A stretch of DNA of 64,000 nt, taken from positions 42,190-106,189 of the forward strand of contig CAAENX010000008.1 of the NCBI GenBank assembly GCA_900757495.1. The letters are read 5' to 3'. This stretch comes from an uncultured Collinsella sp. (GTDB lineage Bacteria; Actinomycetota; Coriobacteriia; Coriobacteriales; Coriobacteriaceae). The notes below the pieces were generated by a model, which was given only the letters and a program-made list of their open reading frames with translations, did no database searches and had not been told where the DNA came from. This document shows, piece by piece, positions 1 through 8,196 of this stretch (positions within the stretch are counted from its first letter, which is position 1; every line of letters begins with the position of its first letter). The position numbers and the translations under genes were made by a program.

Positions 1-170
1 CCGTCGCCGGCGTACACGAGGTGAGCTTCTTTGGCCAGGACGAGGAGGTCACGCTTAGCCATCACGCTACGAGCCGCCAGATCTTTGTCAACGGCGCTCT
101 GGCCGCCGCTCAAAAGCTCGTCGTCCGCGACCCTGGCTTCTACACCTTCGATCAGGTCATGTTCGCCTAA
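1..170 (+). CDS. dapB: 4-hydroxy-tetrahydrodipicolinate reductase, C-terminal end
   Basis: Only the last 55 residues are in the window; the gene runs in from the left edge. The visible part contains the typical DapB C-terminal stretch SHHATSRQIFVNGALAAA and ends in FYTFDQVMFA before TAA. DapB is a cytoplasmic enzyme that reduces hydroxy-tetrahydrodipicolinate to tetrahydrodipicolinate with NAD(P)H in lysine and diaminopimelate synthesis. The next gene, 39 bases downstream on the same strand, is dapH, the following pathway enzyme, so the two probably form one operon. The identification rests on this short tail and on the neighbour. Confidence 0.85.
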   Translation, partial: VAGVHEVSFFGQDEEVTLSHHATSRQIFVNGALAAAQKLVVRDPGFYTFDQVMFA

Positions 171-209
171 CCAGTTAACTACCGTACCCACGCAAAGGAG
201 AAACAGCAT

Positions 210-929
210 ATGAGCAACGCAGCCGAGATGGATGCCCAGGAGATTATCAATTACATCGCCACCGCGCCTAAAAAGACGCCTGTCAAGCTGTATGTGCGCG
301 AGAAGCCCGGCATGAAGGTTGCCTGGGGCGATGCGCACGTCTACGGCGGCCGTCGTGGTAAGACCGTCTTTGGCGACTGGGAAGAGCTCAAGGCCATCCT
401 CGATGCCAATGCCGACTCCATCGACTACTACGACGTCGAGAATGACTGCCGCAACTCCGCCGTGCCCATGCTCGACCTTAAGGGCATCAATGCCCGCATC
501 GAGCCGGGCGCGATCATCCGCGACCGCGTCGAGATCGGCGACCGCGCCGTCATCATGATGGGCGCCATCATCAACATCGGCTCCGTTATCGGCGAGGGCT
601 CCATGATCGATATGGGCGCCGTGCTGGGCGGCCGCGCCACCGTGGGCAAGAACTGCCACATCGGCGCCGGCACCGTGCTGGCAGGCGTTGTGGAGCCCGC
701 CAGCGCCACGCCCGTCATCATCGAGGACGATGTCATGATCGGCGCCAACGCCGTGGTCCTGGAGGGCGTGCACGTGGGCAAGGGCGCCGTCGTTGCCGCC
801 GGCGCCGTATGCGTCGAGGACGTCCCCGCCGGTGCCGTCGTGGCCGGTGTCCCCGCCCGCGTCATCAAGATGCGCGACGCCCAGACCGACAGCAAGACCG
901 GCCTGGAAGAGGGCTTACGTCAACTGTAG
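210..929 (+). CDS. dapH: tetrahydrodipicolinate N-acetyltransferase
   Basis: The 239-residue product has an N-terminal DapH domain (about 1-80) followed by a left-handed beta-helix of hexapeptide repeats (about 90-200, for example IRDRVEIGDRAVIMMGAII), the fold of acyl-CoA-dependent acyltransferases. DapH transfers an acetyl group from acetyl-CoA to tetrahydrodipicolinate in the N-acetyl branch of diaminopimelate synthesis. Length and architecture match DapH of Firmicutes rather than the succinyltransferase DapD. The ATG follows a strong AAGGAG site. It lies just downstream of dapB and is followed at once by the hairpin of structured element A. Confidence 0.93.
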   Translation: MSNAAEMDAQEIINYIATAPKKTPVKLYVREKPGMKVAWGDAHVYGGRRGKTVFGDWEELKAILDANADSIDYYDVENDCRNSAVPMLDLKGINARIEPGAIIRDRVEIGDRAVIMMGAIINIGSVIGEGSMIDMGAVLGGRATVGKNCHIGAGTVLAGVVEPASATPVIIEDDVMIGANAVVLEGVHVGKGAVVAAGAVCVEDVPAGAVVAGVPARVIKMRDAQTDSKTGLEEGLRQL

Positions 930-930
930 G

Positions 931-1075
931 GTTACGCGTTTTTATCAAACCGCGTAACTAGCCGACGCTGCAAACGCCCCAGAGCGGCAATCTGACGTTC
1001 AGTCGTCGGGCATGACCAAAAGGTCAATGCCCTCCTCTTTCACGTCACCTTGCTCGCTCTGGGGCGTTTTCGCTG
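931..1075 (-). repeat. structured intergenic element A (family 1)
   Basis: This element fills the gap between the converging ends of dapH and the nucleoid-associated gene. Read on the minus strand it has flank CAGCGA, a perfect 15-bp outer stem (972-986 with 1055-1069), a second helix TGACGT/ACGTCA (993-998 with 1042-1047), the loop GTGAAAGAGGAG (1032-1043), an inner hairpin with an AAAA loop (1008-1032), the return strand CGACGACTGAACG, then GCAGC and a separate hairpin GTTACGCG/CGCGTAAC (931-958). The same order occurs at 10661-10808 and 59591-59737 with different stems. It could be an RNA gene, a 3-prime-end processing structure or a miniature repeat. Confidence 0.75.
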
Positions 1076-1112
1076 ACTTATGCTCAACCAGTAGCGAAAT
1101 TAAGCCCCAAGT

Positions 1113-1148
1113 AAAAAGGCCGAAGCCCTCATCCGAGGCTTCGGCCTT
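1113..1148 (-). terminator. intrinsic terminator of the nucleoid-associated gene
   Basis: A 12-bp perfect stem AAGGCCGAAGCC/GGCTTCGGCCTT with a 9-base loop is followed on the minus strand by a run of T. It starts about 30 bases after the stop codon at 1177. Confidence 0.85.
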
Positions 1149-1176
1149 CGCTTTCTCGCTGCAGGCGTAACGCAAC

Positions 1177-2181
1177 TTATCGATTCTCGATGCTGCCGAT
1201 ATTCTTGAGCTCGATGGAGATGAGGCCGTTGGGCTCGTTGACAAACTCGATGTACTCGGAGTTCGAACCCATCTCGGCCGGGAAGCTGATCTCGATACCC
1301 GTATCGGTACGAATCTTGTGGTTGCGCACCGCAGCGCGCTCGACCTGTTTGCGCTCCACGGGCACACGCTCAGGCACCTTCTCCCCGGTCAGTGCCGCGC
1401 GCACGCTCTCCTTGATAACCGGTTCGTCCTCAAAGACCTCATCGACGATATCCCAGGGCGGCAGCTCCTCGTCATCCTCAACCTTCTCGGCAACGGCAGC
1501 CTTAACCTTGGCGAGCGCTACAGCCGTGTTGGCGCCGTGCTCCTCGGCGACTTCCTCGACCACACGCGTCACGGTGTCGATGACCTCTTTGCCCGAAACG
1601 CCCGTGTCGCACTGCAGCAGGCCATCGGGGATAAGCATGCGGTCCTCGCCGGCAATCTTGCGCTTCTTGTCTACGTAGCCGATCTCCATGGTGCCTGCGC
1701 GCACAATGGCATAGCTCGGCACCTTTTGCGAGGGGTTCGGCAGAATGGCGTAGTGGCGCGCGATGTCGTTGCGCACCTCCCCCTCCTCGCGGCCCACTTC
1801 GTGCATAAAAGCCTGCTTGGAGCCCAGCAGCATCACGGCAAACCAGCGGGCATCCTCATCATCGTCAAAATCGGCCACGAGCACGTCAGTGGACTCGGCT
1901 TTCTCGGCTTTGGTAAGCTCGGAGGAGATAAACTCCGCAATCTGCTGCGACAGGTCCACGAACTCGCGCTCGCCAAAGAAATAGCCCTTGAGCTCGCCGC
2001 CAAACGCAGAGTTCTCGGCAAACGTGGCGCGTTTATTGTCGGCCGAGGTACGTGCGCGGCGCAGATGCGTGGTCACGAAGTTGCGCACGGTACGGCTTTC
2101 GATATCGAGTTCGCGCTGGCTCATGACGTTGACGGCAGAGTCAAAGTCCAGGATATGCAGAATCGCGTGATTGATTTTCAT
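1177..2181 (-). CDS. nucleoid-associated protein, NdpA family
   Basis: The 334-residue product resembles the 37-kDa nucleoid-associated protein family (NdpA/YejK). It begins MKINHAILHILDF, has the family's central MLLGSKQAFMHEV region and ends in a beta-rich segment (FPAEMGSNSEYIEF). Members bind chromosomal DNA; the cellular role is poorly known. An ATG three codons upstream has no room for a ribosome site, whereas ACGGA lies about 7 bases before the ATG at 2181, so I take the shorter start. It is a single gene with its own terminator at 1113-1148. Confidence 0.85.
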   Translation of the reverse strand: MKINHAILHILDFDSAVNVMSQRELDIESRTVRNFVTTHLRRARTSADNKRATFAENSAFGGELKGYFFGEREFVDLSQQIAEFISSELTKAEKAESTDVLVADFDDDEDARWFAVMLLGSKQAFMHEVGREEGEVRNDIARHYAILPNPSQKVPSYAIVRAGTMEIGYVDKKRKIAGEDRMLIPDGLLQCDTGVSGKEVIDTVTRVVEEVAEEHGANTAVALAKVKAAVAEKVEDDEELPPWDIVDEVFEDEPVIKESVRAALTGEKVPERVPVERKQVERAAVRNHKIRTDTGIEISFPAEMGSNSEYIEFVNEPNGLISIELKNIGSIENR

Positions 2182-2255
2182 ATACGGCATTCCGTTCTAG
2201 ATCGATTTCGGCACGAACCAGTATAGCGGTCGATCCCGCCCCAGACGCATCGAAG

Positions 2256-2290
2256 ATTGGTGCATCGGGGTCAGGTTGCTTTGCACCAAT
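2256..2290. repeat. 35-bp repeat, copy 1 (left of the Mbeg1-like gene)
   Basis: This hairpin-forming repeat has ends ATTGGTGCA and TGCACCAAT around the core GGGGTCAGGTTGCTTT. A second copy with two changes lies at 3484-3515, so the pair flanks the gene at 2293-3453 in direct orientation. Copy 1 ends two bases before that gene's stop codon. Confidence 0.8.
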
Positions 2291-2292
2291 GG

Positions 2293-3453
2293 TTAGCGCA
2301 GGAGCTCGGACTGCCATGCCTCGAGCTGCTCGGCAAAGCTCTTGCCGCTCGTGGGTACGCTGGGCTCGGGGCGCTTGGGCAACAGCGCGCATTTAAGGAT
2401 TGCCACGATGGTCTGCGAGACAAAGCGTCGCGTATCCTTGTCAAAGCCTTGCGCAGCCTGGAGCATCACGGGCAGGCTCTCGCGCAGATTCCCGGCGATA
2501 TCCGCAAACCGCTCAACACCCGTAGCCTCAAACACGGAGAACAACGCATCTATAAAACGCTCGCGCTCGCTAGGCGACACTGCAAGCAGCATCTCTCGAA
2601 TAGAGCCATCAACGTATCGAGCACCGGCGGATAGGCGCTCACAGTACACGAAGTCGTGACCATCAACCACCCAGCTAAAGGGATTGTGTTGCAGCAGGCT
2701 GAACTCGGTGCTCTCAACGATGGCATAGTCCTCCTGTGTCTCGAACATCATGCCAAAGATCGACGACCGAGGTAGCGTCTTCTCGATTCGACCGGAAAGA
2801 TCGGCAAAAGCCTTGCCGTCCAGAAACTCCTCGACGAAGCCCGGACCATCATGGGAATACGCCCGCTCGATTCGCCCACGGGCGACATCGGAGCACATCG
2901 CCGCACCGTACACCGCAAGGTTTCCACCCTTGGAATGACCTCCGCACAAAAGCGGCCCACCAATCGCATCCGCCGCCTCGTCCACATAACGCGCCGCGGA
3001 TTCCTGGGCCGGCACAGGACACCGGAACGCCATGTTAAAGTCCTCTTTCCATCCCACAATCGTACTGTCGGTCCCCCGGAAGGAAAGATAGCTAAACCCC
3101 GCCGGAAACCGGAACGCCGTGGCTGCAAACTGCTCTGTCGCCACCGCATCGCTCACGGCACGATAGCCGCAAACGTGCACGCCACGGTAGCGAGGGCTTG
3201 CTGCCACGGCCTCCAACAAGGCCCTGCTCCCCTCCGGATCCCACAGGTCGCCAATCATGTCCCGGTAGCACTCGGCACGCAGCAGCTCGCGTACGTCTAG
3301 GCCCTGCCAGTTCGTCAGCTCCGTCATATCACCCGGCAAACGCAAATAGGACAACCACGCAAAGACCAGGCTATCCACCGCGCAGAACGGCCGTTCCTCA
3401 AACGGATCAAACGCCGTCTGGGCATAGGTCAAAAAATTAGGCGAATCCGACAT
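2293..3453 (-). CDS. Mbeg1-like (DUF2974) putative hydrolase
   Basis: The 386-residue product has an alpha/beta-hydrolase-like core with YLSFRGTD (about 131-138) and the nucleophile elbow GGHSKGGN (about 171-178, Ser174), which is the signature of the Mbeg1-like/DUF2974 family. The enzymatic substrate of this family is not established; a lipase or esterase is the reasonable guess. No signal peptide is visible, so it is likely cytoplasmic. The ATG at 3453 follows GGGAGAG. The gene is flanked by two copies of a 30-35-bp direct repeat (2256-2290 and 3484-3515), which may mean that it arrived or can move as a unit. Confidence 0.8.
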   Translation of the reverse strand: MSDSPNFLTYAQTAFDPFEERPFCAVDSLVFAWLSYLRLPGDMTELTNWQGLDVRELLRAECYRDMIGDLWDPEGSRALLEAVAASPRYRGVHVCGYRAVSDAVATEQFAATAFRFPAGFSYLSFRGTDSTIVGWKEDFNMAFRCPVPAQESAARYVDEAADAIGGPLLCGGHSKGGNLAVYGAAMCSDVARGRIERAYSHDGPGFVEEFLDGKAFADLSGRIEKTLPRSSIFGMMFETQEDYAIVESTEFSLLQHNPFSWVVDGHDFVYCERLSAGARYVDGSIREMLLAVSPSERERFIDALFSVFEATGVERFADIAGNLRESLPVMLQAAQGFDKDTRRFVSQTIVAILKCALLPKRPEPSVPTSGKSFAEQLEAWQSELLR

Positions 3454-3483
3454 GGCTCTCCCATCAACTATGGCGCATTGGGA

Positions 3484-3515
3484 TGGTGCGTTGGGGTCAG
3501 GTTGCTTTGCACCAA
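3484..3515. repeat. 35-bp repeat, copy 2 (right of the Mbeg1-like gene)
   Basis: This is the second copy of the GGTGC..GGGGTCAGGTTGCTTTGCACCAA repeat, in the same orientation as copy 1 at 2256-2290. It abuts the ldh terminator. Confidence 0.8.
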
Positions 3516-3549
3516 AAAGGCGCCCGGGCCGTGTGGACCTGGACGCCTT
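3514..3549 (-). terminator. terminator of ldh
   Basis: On the minus strand a stem AAGGCGtCC..GGgCGCCTT is followed by TTTTT. It lies 30 bases after the ldh stop. Confidence 0.65.
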
Positions 3550-3580
3550 CATTGTAGCTTTTCGCTCTGGCGAGCTCGAT

Positions 3581-4531
3581 TTAGCAGGAGAAGTCGACGC
3601 TGTCGATGATGTCCTTGAGGGCCTTGGCGGAGGCGGTAAGCTCATGCTGTTCGTCATCGTTCAGCGGCACGGGAACGCGGCAGACAACGCCGTCGCGGCC
3701 AACGACGGTCGGCATGGAGATGGCAAGATCGGACAGACCATACTCGCCCACCATGAGCGAGGAGACGGGCAGAACGGTCTGCTCATCGCGCATGACAGCG
3801 GTGCAGATGCGCTTGACGGCCATGGCGACACCGTAGTAGGTGGCGTGCTTCTTCTCAATGATGGTGTAAGCGGAGTTCTTGACGTCCTCGGCGATGCGCT
3901 TCTCGGCAGCCTCATGCTCCAGATGGCCGTGAAGCTCGCAGAAGGTGTTCAGCGGCACGCCGGCAACCTGAGCGCTGGACCAAGCGACAAACTCGGAATC
4001 GCCGTGCTCGCCCATGACGTAGGCCTGGACATCGCGCGGGTCAACCTCGACGTGGGCACCAAGCATCTGCTGCAGACGGCCGGTGTCGAGCACGGTGCCG
4101 GAACCGATGACATGGCCCTCAGGAAGGCCGGACATCTTGATGGCGGCGTAGGTCAAAACGTCGACCGGGTTGGAGACGATGAGCAGAATGCCGTCGAAGC
4201 CGGACTTCTTAATCTCGGGGATAATGGACTTAAAAATGTTGACGTTCTTGTTGACAAGGTCCAGGCGGGTCTCACCGGGCTTCTGGGCAGCACCAGCGGT
4301 GACGACGATCATGGCGGCGTCGGCGACATCGGAATAATCGCCGGCGTAGATCTTCATCGGCTCGGCAAACGTCATGCCGTGCGCGATATCCAGAGCCTCA
4401 CCCTCGGCGCGGTTCTTGTCCACGTCGATGAGGACCATCTCGGAGAACAGACCGCTCTGCATCAGCGCGAACGCCGAAGACGAACCGACGAAACCGCAGC
4501 CGACAATAGCGACCTTCTTCTCGTTAACCAT
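3581..4531 (-). CDS. ldh: L-lactate dehydrogenase
   Basis: The 316-residue product has the Rossmann motif GCGFVG (11-16), NAD-binding Asp36, the substrate-loop Arg89 (GETRLD), the Asp149-x-x-Arg152 pair and the catalytic His176 in GEHGDSE. It interconverts pyruvate and L-lactate with NADH in the cytoplasm, which regenerates NAD+ in fermentation. The ATG at 4531 follows GGGAG; an upstream ATG in the same frame has no ribosome site. The 200-base leader holds a strong hairpin at 4557-4589. It is probably transcribed alone. Confidence 0.95.
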   Translation of the reverse strand: MVNEKKVAIVGCGFVGSSSAFALMQSGLFSEMVLIDVDKNRAEGEALDIAHGMTFAEPMKIYAGDYSDVADAAMIVVTAGAAQKPGETRLDLVNKNVNIFKSIIPEIKKSGFDGILLIVSNPVDVLTYAAIKMSGLPEGHVIGSGTVLDTGRLQQMLGAHVEVDPRDVQAYVMGEHGDSEFVAWSSAQVAGVPLNTFCELHGHLEHEAAEKRIAEDVKNSAYTIIEKKHATYYGVAMAVKRICTAVMRDEQTVLPVSSLMVGEYGLSDLAISMPTVVGRDGVVCRVPVPLNDDEQHELTASAKALKDIIDSVDFSC

Positions 4532-4556
4532 TAGAAACTCCCATCTCTCTCCACAA

Positions 4557-4589
4557 GCAAGCCGCCCGGGAACGACCCGAGCGGCTTGC
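4557..4589 (-). other. hairpin in the ldh leader
   Basis: A perfect 9-bp stem GCAAGCCGC/GCGGCTTGC encloses a GGG/CCC inner pair. It has no T-run, so it is not a normal intrinsic terminator. It lies 26 bases before the ldh start codon and may stabilise or regulate the message. Confidence 0.5.
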
Positions 4590-4732
4590 CGTAATCCCAA
4601 TACATCCAATCGGGACTTTGATTATGCTCCTATTCGCAGCCAAAAATCGACCGTTTACCGAAATTGTTTGCAGGATTCGTAAAATAACTGCACGAAATCG
4701 GTTTCGAGCTATTGACGAGGCGAAATAGCTTT

Positions 4733-5896
4733 CTAATACAGGCCCGCCTCGCGAATGGCCTCGACAGCCAAAGCAATCTGATCGGGCGGCAGGACCAGCG
4801 CCATGCGCACGTGTCCCTCGCCCGAAGGACCAAAGCTCGCGCCCGGCGTCACCACAACGCCGGCCTTCTCCATAAGCTCCTCGCAAAACGCCATGGAATC
4901 GGTGCGACCACCGGGAAGCTTGGCCCACACAAACATAGAGCCATGCGCGTTGGGACGCTCCCAGCCCAAGTTCTCAAGACCGTCGCACAGGGCATCACGG
5001 CGCTCCTGGTACTTCAGACGCTGCGCCTCGACCTCATCGCGCGGACCGTTCAGACAGGCGATAGCAGCCTTCTGGATCGGGAAGAACATGCCAAAGTCGA
5101 TCTGGCCGCGCAGTTTGGCAAAGGCAGAGACCACATCCTCGCGGCCGACCAAAAAGCCGATGCGGGCACCAGTGACGTTAAACGACTTGGAGAGCGAGAA
5201 AAACTCCACGCCCACCTCGAGCGCACCGGGATACTGCAAGAAGCTGCCGCCCGGCTCACCGTCAAACACGATATCGGAGTATGCATTGTCGTGAACGATG
5301 AGCAGGTCGTGCTCGCGGGCAAAAGCGATGATCTCCTCGTAGACCTCGGGCGTGCCCACCGAGCCCACCGGGTTGGCGGGCAGCGACACGATCATATACT
5401 TGGCACGATCGGCCACCTCGGGATCGATACCCGCCACATAGGGCAGGTAATTATGCTCGGCGACCAACGGATAGTACTCGAGCTTGGCATCGGCAATCTT
5501 GGCACCCGCCTCAAAGACCGGGTAGCACGGATCGGGAACCAGGATGGTGTCACCCGGATCGAGCAGGGCCAGGCCCAAATGGCCCACGCCCTCCTGCGTG
5601 CCGTTGCACGACTGCACCATGGACGGTGTAATGCCCGAAACGCCAAAGCGACGCTCATAGTAATCGCATACGGCCTGCTTGAGTTCGGGCAGGTCGCGCA
5701 AGGCGTACTTCCACATCTCGGGATCCTGGGCTGCTTGTGTGAGCGCCTCGACCACGTGGCCGTACGGCTTAAAGTCGGGCGTGCCCACGCTCATGTTGTA
5801 AATGGTCTTGCCCTGAGCCTTCAGCGCGAGCAGCTTGTTGTTGAGCGAGGCGAAGACCTCCGCGCCAAAGCGGTCGAGACGCTGCGATACCTGCAT
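4733..5896 (-). CDS. class I/II PLP-dependent aminotransferase
   Basis: The 387-residue product has the fold-type I layout: MSVGTPDF near the N-terminus, NGTQEGVGHLGLALLDPGD, the aspartate site VHDNAYSD, and the PLP lysine in SLSKSFNVTGARIGF (about residue 230). Class I/II aminotransferases move amino groups between amino acids and oxo acids. The exact substrate cannot be read; alanine/aspartate or N-acetyl-diaminopimelate (PatA-like, which would fit dapH nearby) are candidates. GGAAGGTGG precedes the ATG at 5896. A terminator-like hairpin sits only 19 bases upstream of the start, within a structured leader. Confidence 0.85.
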   Translation of the reverse strand: MQVSQRLDRFGAEVFASLNNKLLALKAQGKTIYNMSVGTPDFKPYGHVVEALTQAAQDPEMWKYALRDLPELKQAVCDYYERRFGVSGITPSMVQSCNGTQEGVGHLGLALLDPGDTILVPDPCYPVFEAGAKIADAKLEYYPLVAEHNYLPYVAGIDPEVADRAKYMIVSLPANPVGSVGTPEVYEEIIAFAREHDLLIVHDNAYSDIVFDGEPGGSFLQYPGALEVGVEFFSLSKSFNVTGARIGFLVGREDVVSAFAKLRGQIDFGMFFPIQKAAIACLNGPRDEVEAQRLKYQERRDALCDGLENLGWERPNAHGSMFVWAKLPGGRTDSMAFCEELMEKAGVVVTPGASFGPSGEGHVRMALVLPPDQIALAVEAIREAGLY

Positions 5897-5914
5897 GGTG
5901 CCACCTTCCGATAT

Positions 5915-5994
5915 AAAAAAGCGGCGCTCCGACAAGAGCGCCGCGCGATACGGGCCATCAGATTGCAAAAGTGTAACGCTTGCAACCCCCGTAT
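5915..5994 (-). promoter_or_regulatory. structured leader with terminator: attenuator candidate
   Basis: On the minus strand between nadE and the aminotransferase there is a P1 helix ATACGGG/CCCGTAT (5988-5994 with 5948-5954) enclosing TTGCAA/TTGCAA (5980-5985 with 5963-5968). It is followed by a 9-bp GC stem GCGGCGCTC/GAGCGCCGC (5921-5944) and T6 (5915-5920). The terminator half certainly can end nadE transcription. Because the ribosome site starts about 7 bases after the T-run, the same structure could instead gate the aminotransferase gene. I do not recognise the aptamer-like part as a known riboswitch. Confidence 0.55.
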
Positions 5995-6013
5995 TGGTTC
6001 AATTTAGCCAACC

Positions 6014-7993
6014 TTAGTCAACTGGATTGAGCGCGTCGATCTGCGCAAGCCACAGACGCGAGCTGGCGTCACTCGGCATACGCCAATCGCCGCGCGGGCT
6101 GAGCGTCACCGAACCAACCTTGGGGCCATCGGGCAGGCAGCTGCGCTTAAACTGCTGGGCAAAGAAGCGACGATAGAACGTACGCAGCCACGTGTGGACG
6201 GTCTTGGCGTCGTAGACACCCTCGAAACTCTTGAGCGCCATGCGGTAGATCTTGCCCGGCTCAAAGCCAAAACGCAGCAAGTAGTAGAGGAAGTAGTCGT
6301 GCAACTCGTACGGGCCCACCAAATCCTCAGTCTTCTGCGCAATCTCGCCGTCGCCCGTGGGCGGCAGAAGCTCGGGGGACACCGGCGTGTCGAGGATATC
6401 GAGCAAAACCTCGGCAATACGCCCGCCAAAGACATCAGCCGCATAACGCACCAAGTGACGCACGAGTGTCTTGGGCACGCTCGCGTTGACGGCGTACATG
6501 CTCATGTGGTCGCCGTTATAGGTAGCCCAGCCGAGTGCCAACTCCGACAGGTCACCCGTGCCGATGACAAAACCGCCAGCCTGGTTGGCCAGATCCATCA
6601 GAATCTGCGTACGCTCGCGGGCCTGGCTGTTCTCGTAGGTCACGTCCTGCACGGTCGGATCGTGCTCAATGTCCTTGAAGTGCTGCTCCACAGCCGCGTG
6701 GATCGAAACCTCGCGGAAGCTCACGCCCAGGTCGCGCGCGAGCGACTCGGCGTTGGACTTAGTGCGATGCGTCGTGCCAAAGCCGGGCATGGAGACCGCC
6801 GTGATACCCGTGCGCGGCAGCCCCAGTGCATCGAAGGCACGCACCGTCACGAGCAGTGCCAGTGTAGAATCAAGGCCGCCCGAAAGACCGATGACTGCAG
6901 CCTTGGTGCCCGTATGGGCCAGGCGGGTCTTGAGGCCGGCGGTCTGCAGGTCGAGGATGGTCTCGCAGCGCTCGGCCAGGTCACCATGGTCGGCCGGTAC
7001 AAAGGGCGCGCGCGGGAAAACGCGGTCGATATCGCAGGCATCGCGCAGGACAGGCTCTTCGGCCAACACGCCCTCAAACGAAAACACAACGGCCGTGGCC
7101 TCCGGCGCATCGTCCGCGCGCGTCCACGTCGTCGAACGACGGCGCTCGGCAACCAGGCGGTCAAGGTCAACGTCGGCGATGGCCATATCGCAAGTAAGCA
7201 GTTTGGTCGCGGCGAGCTTGGAGCCGTTTTCGTAGACGAGGTTCTCGCCCGCAAAGACCATATCGGTCGTGGACTCGCCCTCGCTCGCGTCTGCATACGC
7301 ATAGGCACAGTACAGGCGCGCGCTCTGATTGGAGATGAGGCTGCGGCGATAGTCTGCCTTACCGATAATCTCGTCCGAAGCCGACGGGTTGAGAATCACC
7401 GTCGCACCGGCAAGCGCCATCTCGGTCGAAGGAGGCGCCGGCACCCACAGGTCCTCGCAGACCTCAACGCCCAGCACCAGGTCCTCGGCGCCCTCATCAC
7501 AGCAACGGTAGACAAGCCCCGAGCCCAGCGGGACCGGACCCTGACCGGCAAATTCAAGCCAAACGGGATCGGTAGGTGCCGGAGCAAACCAACGGCGCTC
7601 ATAGAACTCGCCATAGTTGGGCAAATACTTCTTGGCCGTGAGGCCCAAAAGCTCGCCCGCGCAGCACACGGCGGCGCAGTTGTAGATATTCTCGGCAACC
7701 GCAACGGGAAGACCAATGGTAAAGACAATCGGCAGCTCACGAGTCTCGTCGAGGATATGCACCAGAGCAGCCTCGCAGGCATGCAGCAGTGTGCGGTTAT
7801 GGAACAGATCGGCCGCGGTATAGCCGGTCAGGTTAAGCTCGGGCAGCACCAGCGCGCGAACGCCACGCTCGGCAGCCTCACGCACGGCAGCCAACGCCAC
7901 CTCGGCATTGCCCTCGACATCGGCCACGCGAATCCGCGGCGACGCCGCCGCCACACGCAAAAAGCCGTCAGACTGAGAAAGGTGAAGATCCAT
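6014..7993 (-). CDS. nadE: glutamine-dependent NAD+ synthetase
   Basis: The 659-residue product fuses an N-terminal nitrilase-type glutaminase (Glu in LPELNLTGY, Lys in KKYLPNYGEF, Cys in GVEVCEDLWVP) to a C-terminal NAD synthetase domain with the PP-loop SGGLDST. It makes NAD+ from nicotinate adenine dinucleotide, ATP and glutamine-derived ammonia. The length is normal for the two-domain form. The start at 7993 is supported by GGGAG 8 bases upstream; an ATG 9 codons earlier has no such site. The gene is followed by the terminator/leader structure at 5915-5994. Confidence 0.95.
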   Translation of the reverse strand: MDLHLSQSDGFLRVAAASPRIRVADVEGNAEVALAAVREAAERGVRALVLPELNLTGYTAADLFHNRTLLHACEAALVHILDETRELPIVFTIGLPVAVAENIYNCAAVCCAGELLGLTAKKYLPNYGEFYERRWFAPAPTDPVWLEFAGQGPVPLGSGLVYRCCDEGAEDLVLGVEVCEDLWVPAPPSTEMALAGATVILNPSASDEIIGKADYRRSLISNQSARLYCAYAYADASEGESTTDMVFAGENLVYENGSKLAATKLLTCDMAIADVDLDRLVAERRRSTTWTRADDAPEATAVVFSFEGVLAEEPVLRDACDIDRVFPRAPFVPADHGDLAERCETILDLQTAGLKTRLAHTGTKAAVIGLSGGLDSTLALLVTVRAFDALGLPRTGITAVSMPGFGTTHRTKSNAESLARDLGVSFREVSIHAAVEQHFKDIEHDPTVQDVTYENSQARERTQILMDLANQAGGFVIGTGDLSELALGWATYNGDHMSMYAVNASVPKTLVRHLVRYAADVFGGRIAEVLLDILDTPVSPELLPPTGDGEIAQKTEDLVGPYELHDYFLYYLLRFGFEPGKIYRMALKSFEGVYDAKTVHTWLRTFYRRFFAQQFKRSCLPDGPKVGSVTLSPRGDWRMPSDASSRLWLAQIDALNPVD

Positions 7994-8196
7994 AAGAATG
8001 CTCCCGTGCGTAGACGCCATTCATAACAATTAGCAAGCCTTATTGTAGTTCAACCGCCGGGCGCAACCGCATCCCACCAACTTGGTGAGCTATTGATGAG
8101 TTGATGGTATCTGCTAAATGTCACGTACGATTCACATCTGGTGGGTACCCTGATGGCTGCATGAAACGAAGCAGATTTACACCGGGAGGACCCCGT

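Noticed and set aside
4557..4589. Hairpin before ldh as an intrinsic terminator
   Set aside because: There is no T-run after the stem on the minus strand, so I kept it only as a leader hairpin.
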